A stretch of DNA of 64,000 nucleotides from Drosophila persimilis (taxonomy: Eukaryota; Arthropoda; Insecta; Diptera; Drosophilidae), in the NCBI RefSeq assembly GCF_003286085.1, contig NW_020825357.1, forward strand, positions 372,001 to 436,000, in the 5' to 3' direction. Below are positions 57,659 through 64,000 of the stretch, piece after piece. Every line of letters begins with the position of its first letter. The first letter of the stretch is position 1. The notes below the pieces were generated by a model. It was not told the origin of the DNA, searched no databases, and saw only the letters and a program-made list of their open reading frames with translations. Both the position numbers and the translations under genes were made by a program.

Positions 57659-59476
57659 CGAAACAGTTTGGAAAACCTTCTTTTTACCTCCGCGTGTGGC
57701 ACTCAACAAATATATGTAGACACATGTGACATTTATTTCCTCACCAATAAACATTTGCATATATGTAAATATTGAACATCGTTTTTGTCCAAAACCCCCA
57801 AAATCAAATTAATTTTAATTATCGCCCACAATTTGATGATTGCTTTAAGCCCGATTCGACTCCCCCTGTGCGGCTGTGCGGCTCTGTTGCGGGTATTTAA
57901 AATGCTCAACGCCTATTCTGGCCTATAAATTGTCCAAGGCAATTAAGTATCGCAGGAGGCGATAAAGGCACATCGTTGACTAATAAAGCGCCAAGGGCCC
58001 GAGTGCCGAGTTCCACGGCTGTCCCTTGAGATGATGCCCTGCCCCCTGCCATGCCCCTTGCCCGGCTGACAATAACTCATAAAGGCATTTTAGCCTGTCC
58101 GGCCTGCCCTCGCGCTTTGGACGGCTAATGACCAGGACTTTGGGTCTTCCTCCGCAAATGGCGCGCAATTAGTGTGCAATTTTTGAGCGCTAGGTGCCGC
58201 GCACATCTGTGCCCCCCCAGCCCCCTGCCCCCCCCAGCCGCGGCGCCCTTTCCACCCACTCTAAACACACATGATTAGTACCGAGTGTGTGTGTTCTTGG
58301 CGTTGTAATTGCTTTTTGTAATTTATGCCCGCCACTCGGCTGTCGATGGTGCTCTCGCCTCCCCGACACTCCCCCGACTTTTCGCATGCCCAAGCCCAAA
58401 GTGTATTCGTGCTTGGGTGAGGGCTGCCTTACCTTCGATGGATGCACCTTGCCTCATGGCTTCTCCTCTGCAGGGTATTCCTATGCGGACAAAGGCAAAG
58501 GGTATTCAAAGCTTCGGCCTTTCCTTCGGTCTATTTGCTCTGCTCACCCACAAGCCAGGACGCGGGCCTTCTGCTGATGATGATGCACTTTGGTCCATCA
58601 TTATGACAGCTGCTTGACGACCGAAAGGGTCGTTTTTGGTCTGGTCTTTGGTCTGGGTTCTGCGGCTGATTGGGTACATTTTTCTTGCTCGGTGGCGGCT
58701 CATTTTTTTCAGACCCCAGCCCGCCATGAATGCGCTTTGCGACATTTGACATGTGGAATTACCGCTTACACCCAGCGGGCAGCTGATGCCTGCCTCGTCA
58801 TGGCGTCATTAGACCCCACCAGTGGTTCGTTTCTGGGGGCTTTGAAGACAAGGATTGCCCTCTGATCAACTTGTATATGATCGCCCCCTGCCCACCGCAG
58901 AGCAGGGGCCTCCACGACCTCCACGGCCTCCACCTGCCGCGCATTTTGACCGCCACATCGTCGGACAGGACAGGTTCATTCATGCACAAATTGTTCAAAG
59001 TGAAATTCATTCCCGGCTGCATTTGTCAGTTTGTCCAGATGTCCCCGCGCCAAAAAATACCCTTGTTCAGGGTATCACCAATGATTTCCATTAACCAAAA
59101 ATGAGTACTCTAGGGCTGGTTTTATGGGGAGTTCTACGACTGTGGCAGTGTGTTTGGGGCTTCGGTCTTGCTTTTGTGGGCAGAAATGTTGCAAATGCGC
59201 TTTTACGCTTTTGACTTCAATTTTTGCCAGGCCGAAAAGCTCTTTTGATATTTCACTTTTCAAAAATACATATACAACATTTGTTGTTGTTGTTGTTGTT
59301 GGGCTTTTTTTTGTGTATTTTGTAATCGCATTAAGTGCGCTTATTTAACGCAAATCTGCCCGAGACCGAGACCGAGACCGAACCCGAGCCATCATCAGAG
59401 CCTTGATCCTGGCCAAAACGCTAATGATGACTAATTTGTTTGCTTTGCCGGAGAGTCCTTCCCTCACGAATGTACT

Positions 59477-59532
59477 CCGTGCCCCGTGCCCCGTGCCCCG
59501 TACCCCGTACCCCGTGCCCCGTGCCCCGTACC
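59477..59532. repeat. 7-bp tandem repeat GTRCCCC
   Basis: Eight units of GTGCCCC or GTACCCC. The same motif family recurs at 23255-23289 and 8923-8946. Confidence 0.85.
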
Positions 59533-62500
59533 CTTCGGTACATTGAGTGGAGGCACATGTGTGGTGCGGCCACAAGTGTTTGCCAGGGACTTCATCCTTC
59601 GTTCTCTCTGCCACTTCCTCTGGCTCTGCCCCTGCCTCTGCCCCTGCCACTTCTCTCCGAGTCGGAGTTTCTTTTTTGTTATTTTTGCAACATTTAACGC
59701 TTATTTGGGTCTTGGCTAAGCTTTCCCTGGCTCTCTTTCGGCTTTTCACTCTGTTTGTTTTTACTTCTATTTTTCGTATTTGTTTTTTTTTTTGTTTTTT
59801 TTTTTAGACAGCCTTTTTGGAATCCGTTTTTGCTGGAGTTTGTTGTTTTTAGATGCAGCGCACAATTAATTTCCAATTAGCATTTTGTTTGTCTCGAAAA
59901 TGTTGAGCAAATGATTCGGGTGGGTGGGGGTGGTGAGTGCCACATGACACAGCTGCAAGGTGGTGGCAGGAATCGTCTGCATACATTTTAAAGTTAATCC
60001 CCTTTAAAGATACAAACCATAGAGTAGAGGGCAAGCCCACCCCCGGCTCACTCGCCGCACGACGAGGACAGAGGCAGAAAAATGTACAAAAAATCATCGC
60101 ATAATTTATTATTATTATTCAAATAAATACTTTCGTATCCTGCCTATTAAAAGTACTAAAGATAAGCCACCCATAGTCGTGCCATCAAATCAGGACTGCC
60201 AGCCGAAGATGTCGCATCTTCCACTACCATCGTAATCCATCTTCCTCGCAGGCCAAAAGCGAGACTCCCCGAAGAAGAAAAAACACTGCTCAATCCGCTT
60301 AACTAATTTACTCGCCCTGGCAACATATCTCTGCTCTCCCGTGATTCCGGAGATAATCGGACGTCCCAAAAGAGGAACCAACAAGGACGAGCAATTGCTA
60401 AATTAACAAATTATGCATCGGCCAAGCGGGACAATAGCAAAAAAAGAACGAGCACTTAATTTAGTTAATGTAAATGCAGGGCAATCCGAAGTCTGGACGG
60501 ACGGACGCAGCCTGACATTTGACAGATGAACTCCTGAGCGAGGACGAGGGCGGGAGGGCGGGAAGGCGCTTTCAATCTTGATGCGACTCAATTTGTAAGT
60601 CCTGGCGAAGGGCGGAAGAGCGGCCAGTGGACATCTTGAGCTGATTTTACACGAAATGTTTCCGCCCGAACCGAGGACACAGACGGAGACGGAGACGGAT
60701 ACGGAGACAGAGAAGAGCCATCTTTGAGATACTCCCTTCGCTGTTTGCCCCGCTCCAACATCAAAGCGCATTAGAGCATCGCCAAAGTTAATAAACAAAT
60801 AGAAATGAGCATTATAGTACGTATAAACAAATAAAGTTAAGGCCGAAAGGACACCAGAACCAGGGCCAGGGCCAGGGCTTGGGCCTGGTCGGAAAGGGTT
60901 GTCTATCTGGCCAGCCTCAGGGCACCGTCGCAGCTTATACCGAGACAATCTGCCCGAGAGAAGCCCCACTGGGCTGTAAAATGCGAAAACCTAATGATTT
61001 TATTGCTTATGAAGATGTAACTCATTTTCGACCCGGCCCCCTCGACAATTATCCTCTTAGATAAACAATTGCAGACAGCGGAGGAGAGGAGTGGAGGGGA
61101 CAGGTTTTTGTTTTCTTTTCCGCGCTTTTTCCAGAATTATTCGTTGGTTTTTTTTGTTTCTTTGTTTTTCTTTTTGTCGTAAAACGTTTATTTCATTTAT
61201 GCTGCAATATTCCCTTTGGAGAGATGTAGTCATAACATAAAAAAGAATTCCCCAATAAAATTATGCAAAAAAAGGACGAACAGAAAAGGATTAAAAGCAT
61301 CCATCCACAGGAAGTGAGTGCAGGACTCGGGACTCAGGACTCAGGACTCTCGGCAGCTGTGTTTGTTCCCCTTTTAATTACTTTCGTATCGCAGCGGAAA
61401 ACTATAAGAAGCGCTTCAGTTTTTATGGTTCCGATCGTAAATGTAAATGTCTGGGGAGGACATCCTGCTCGAAGGATCGTAAACTAGGAAGCTCTCTCCA
61501 CTCATAATCTTGGCCTATAAATCTGCCAGTTTTCTCTCGGTTCATCCCCTCGCATGGGTTTGGCTTACGGCTCTGCCATCGCCATTGAAATTCATGAAAA
61601 GTTTCACAAAACAAAGCAAAACCAAACAACTGTTGAAAGTCCCTAGCAAAAGGAGTAGTTTATAAATCTTAATTATTAACTTTAAACAAGAAAAACGTCT
61701 TCAATTTTGCCAAACTATCACTTCAGTTGAACCACTCCGCAATGTCTTTCCAGACACGTCTAATACAAGTCCTGACGTCCTTTAAAACCCTTCTATAATT
61801 TATACTGGTATTTTTTATTGGTATATATCTTAGAGCAAGATTTAGAGCAAAATATGGAGTGGTATGTTGAGTAAAAGGTAAAAAGTACCTTCGATTCGAG
61901 GCACCTGAAAGAACTAAATGACGATGAGGCTCCTCGTGCCCACATTGAGAGCTCCATGGACCCAGACCCCCTTAGCCCTGACTAACTATCTTCTCCTGAA
62001 GCACAGTCAAGTTGCAGGGACAGAGATTTCTCATGCCAGCTGATCGACAGCTGATCGCCCGCCGACCGCCAGCTGATCCGACACCAGAGTGCTCACAGCA
62101 ACGCAAGAGGGCGCCACAGGTCTATGCCTATTGGAACATCCAATTGATCTTTCATTTGATATACCCAGTCACCCCTCCAGCCTGGAGGCGATCTAAGGAC
62201 CCAAGCTTCGGCATTGGAAGGCCGTTTAAAGTCAATCACTTAATGGATAATGGCAGCGCCATCGATAGGATCTAGGATACCCCCTCGTGTTAGCAGCAGA
62301 AGAACTCTGATTCCAGGGCTTAAGTCAAGAGTTGAGCAGTTTTTGCCAATCAGTTCAAAAATCACGAACCAACAAATGACCAAAGAAATTTTCTAAAAAA
62401 GAAGAGAAAAAAAAAACCCCCCCGGAAGCCCTAAGACCCTCACCTCACGTTCGTCTCCTTTTTGTCGCTGTCAGAAATGTCATCCACACAATTATTTCTA

Positions 62501-63550
62501 ATGCCAGGACAGATGATGGCTGGAAAGGAATCCGAGCCCGAGCCCGAGCCCCCACTCACTCGCCTTCTCTAAGCCAAAACGCATGTCAATTTGTCAATTT
62601 CGCATATATTTTGCGGCCATTCGTGTGTGTGTGCGTGTGTGTGTGTGTGTGTTGCCTGGAAACGACGGCGAGGACGACTTCTTTTTATTGATATCGTCCG
62701 GGCAACACGTGTGGAGGACTGTGGTTGGGGCAGGGGTCCACACACTCGCCACAACAATGTAATCTGATGCCAGTGTCCGTGTGTCCACATACGAGCCGAT
62801 TGCCGATTGCCGTTGGCTTTAGCTTTTTTGCCAAATCATTATGCCCCAAAAAAATATATGCTTTCATTCTGCGATTCTTTCACTGGCATTTGCCATGGTT
62901 TTGGCAGTTATCCGTATCCGCAAAAGGTTATTTGATATTTTACAGTTGATAATAGTTGATGAAACACGCACAAAAGTTTCCATCACACAGACAATATATA
63001 TATATATATACGTATGTATATGTGCTGGATCATTATAGTTGATTGATGTGTGCGGGCGGGCTTCGTTTGTAATGTTATTTTCCACAGCGGTTTAGGATTA
63101 CTTGCACAACTGTACCGCACACCTTCCGCTGCGCAACTGTACTTAATGTGGAGAATATTCGGTGCACGGTGCGATGGAATAATTTGTATTATTTGTCTGT
63201 TTATTTTCCCAATAAATTTAGGCTGTTTTGGCCGCTCTGGACTGAGCTTCAGCCCCGCGCGACTGTACCTTAAGCACTCCATACGCCACGGCCCGGCCAG
63301 GGGTTGAGATTTAATTATGGGAAAATAAAACCAAGTACAACAAAAGTCAACAAACCTAGCGATTGCTCCCCCCTCCCCTTGGGCCAGGGTCCACTCCCTC
63401 TCTCTGTCTCCTTTGGGTCCGAGTCCGAGTCCGAGAGGGCCTGCAGCAGGGGCAAGAGCAACCGGGAATCGCCTGCATTGAATGCATTTAACTCTTTCAG
63501 CGGTTCTTTATGGTCGGTCATTAATATGCTTGATTATTTCCCTTGACTGG

Positions 63551-63600
63551 GCTGTCCTCGTCCTCGTCCTGGTCCTCGTCCTCGTCCTGGTCCTGTCCTC
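63551..63600. repeat. 6-bp tandem repeat GTCCTC/GTCCTG
   Basis: About eight hexamer units. Confidence 0.8.
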
Positions 63601-64000
63601 CTTCCGACGACACGTGGCCGACGCCGTCCAGCGCCCGCATAAACATTTTCATCCTCAAGTATCAACTTCCTGTGTGCGAGCGGGGGCATTATAAATAAAA
63701 ACCAGAGCATTGTGTTCTCTTGTGTGTTGAAAATATTTCTCAAAAAAAAAAGAACTTTGGCATTACCTCGGATCAACCCCCTGGAAGCAACCTGGCGGCC
63801 TGCCTGGATAAAGGGTTAAGTAGCAGAAGCAGCGCCAGAGACTGGGCCTTTTTTGGGGGTTGGGCCACGCCCCATTATTAATGCTGATTGACGCCTGTTT
63901 TCTGTAATTTTGTAATTGAAACTGAAGTCGATTTTCGCTTGCTTTTTTCCACAATTTTTTTTCTTTCTGTTTTCTGTTCATTTTCGCTCTTTTGTTTCTA

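Larger units (their letters stand above)
54520..64000. other. Distal rpr upstream region (enhancer-region equivalent)
   Basis: No coding frame is supported in this 9.5 kb. By position it corresponds to the damage-responsive enhancer region upstream of rpr in D. melanogaster. The p53-like, AP-1 and CRE sites listed separately lie in its first 3.2 kb. The rest shows only simple repeats, such as GACTCG-type units (55253-55280), CGAGAC (59361-59384) and GGAGAC (60685-60707). Confidence 0.5.

Noticed and set aside
60403-60969. 188-codon open frame (minus strand)
   Set aside because: Composition follows local simple repeats. No domain, no splice or start context.
1-64000. grim, hid, sickle, tRNA genes, miRNA hairpins, CRISPR arrays
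   Set aside because: I looked for IAP-binding starts (MAI/MAV) and RNA gene signatures. Only rpr was found, and simple repeats do not form spacer-repeat arrays.

Overview
The window is insect DNA from a Drosophila species other than D. melanogaster. The main evidence is one unmistakable gene on the minus strand, the apoptosis activator reaper (rpr), together with a gypsy-type endogenous retrovirus (errantivirus) primed by a tRNA-Lys, and the simple-sequence-rich intergenic DNA typical of flies. The variant reaper protein would fit a fly outside the melanogaster group, but I cannot name the species. Almost everything else is non-coding DNA of the gene-poor rpr neighbourhood (75C in D. melanogaster). 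No grim, hid or sickle coding sequence is visible.

Layout. 1-42.27 kb, downstream of rpr: intergenic DNA with many microsatellites. It holds a recent 0.46 kb direct duplication (3576-4041 and 33224-33686), a dispersed short repeat family (near 9.4, 12.5, 24.0 and 30.5 kb), a coding-like fragment with a 144 bp tandem duplication (17.85-18.33 kb) that has a relative at 33.9 kb, and an AT-rich tandem duplication (36.46-37.34 kb). 42.27-43.58 kb: the rpr transcription unit, read right to left. GAGA tracts are followed by a TATA box, an initiator and a downstream promoter element, then a 5' UTR of about 280 nt with one start-stop upstream ORF, a 72-codon CDS, and a 3' UTR with a miR-2 family site. 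43.6-46.66 kb: proximal upstream DNA.

46661-54515: a complete 7855 bp errantivirus on the minus strand, with two 532 bp LTRs that read as identical, a TGCA target duplication, a tRNA-Lys primer site, gag, pol and env. It must have inserted very recently. Gag lacks an ATG at the expected start and env is broken by a one-base frameshift. Pol is intact and carries an unusual array of 21-residue repeats between protease and reverse transcriptase. Gag-pol fusion is probably by -1 slippage on T TTT TTA.

54520-64000: the far upstream region, corresponding in position to the damage-responsive enhancer region known upstream of D. melanogaster rpr. At 55391-55410 lies a 20-mer matching 18 of 20 bases of the D. 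melanogaster rpr p53 response element as I remember it, in the same orientation relative to the gene. Two perfect AP-1 palindromes flank it. The retrovirus sits between this site and the rpr promoter, stretching their separation from about 4.1 kb to about 12 kb. This is the most interesting feature of the window.
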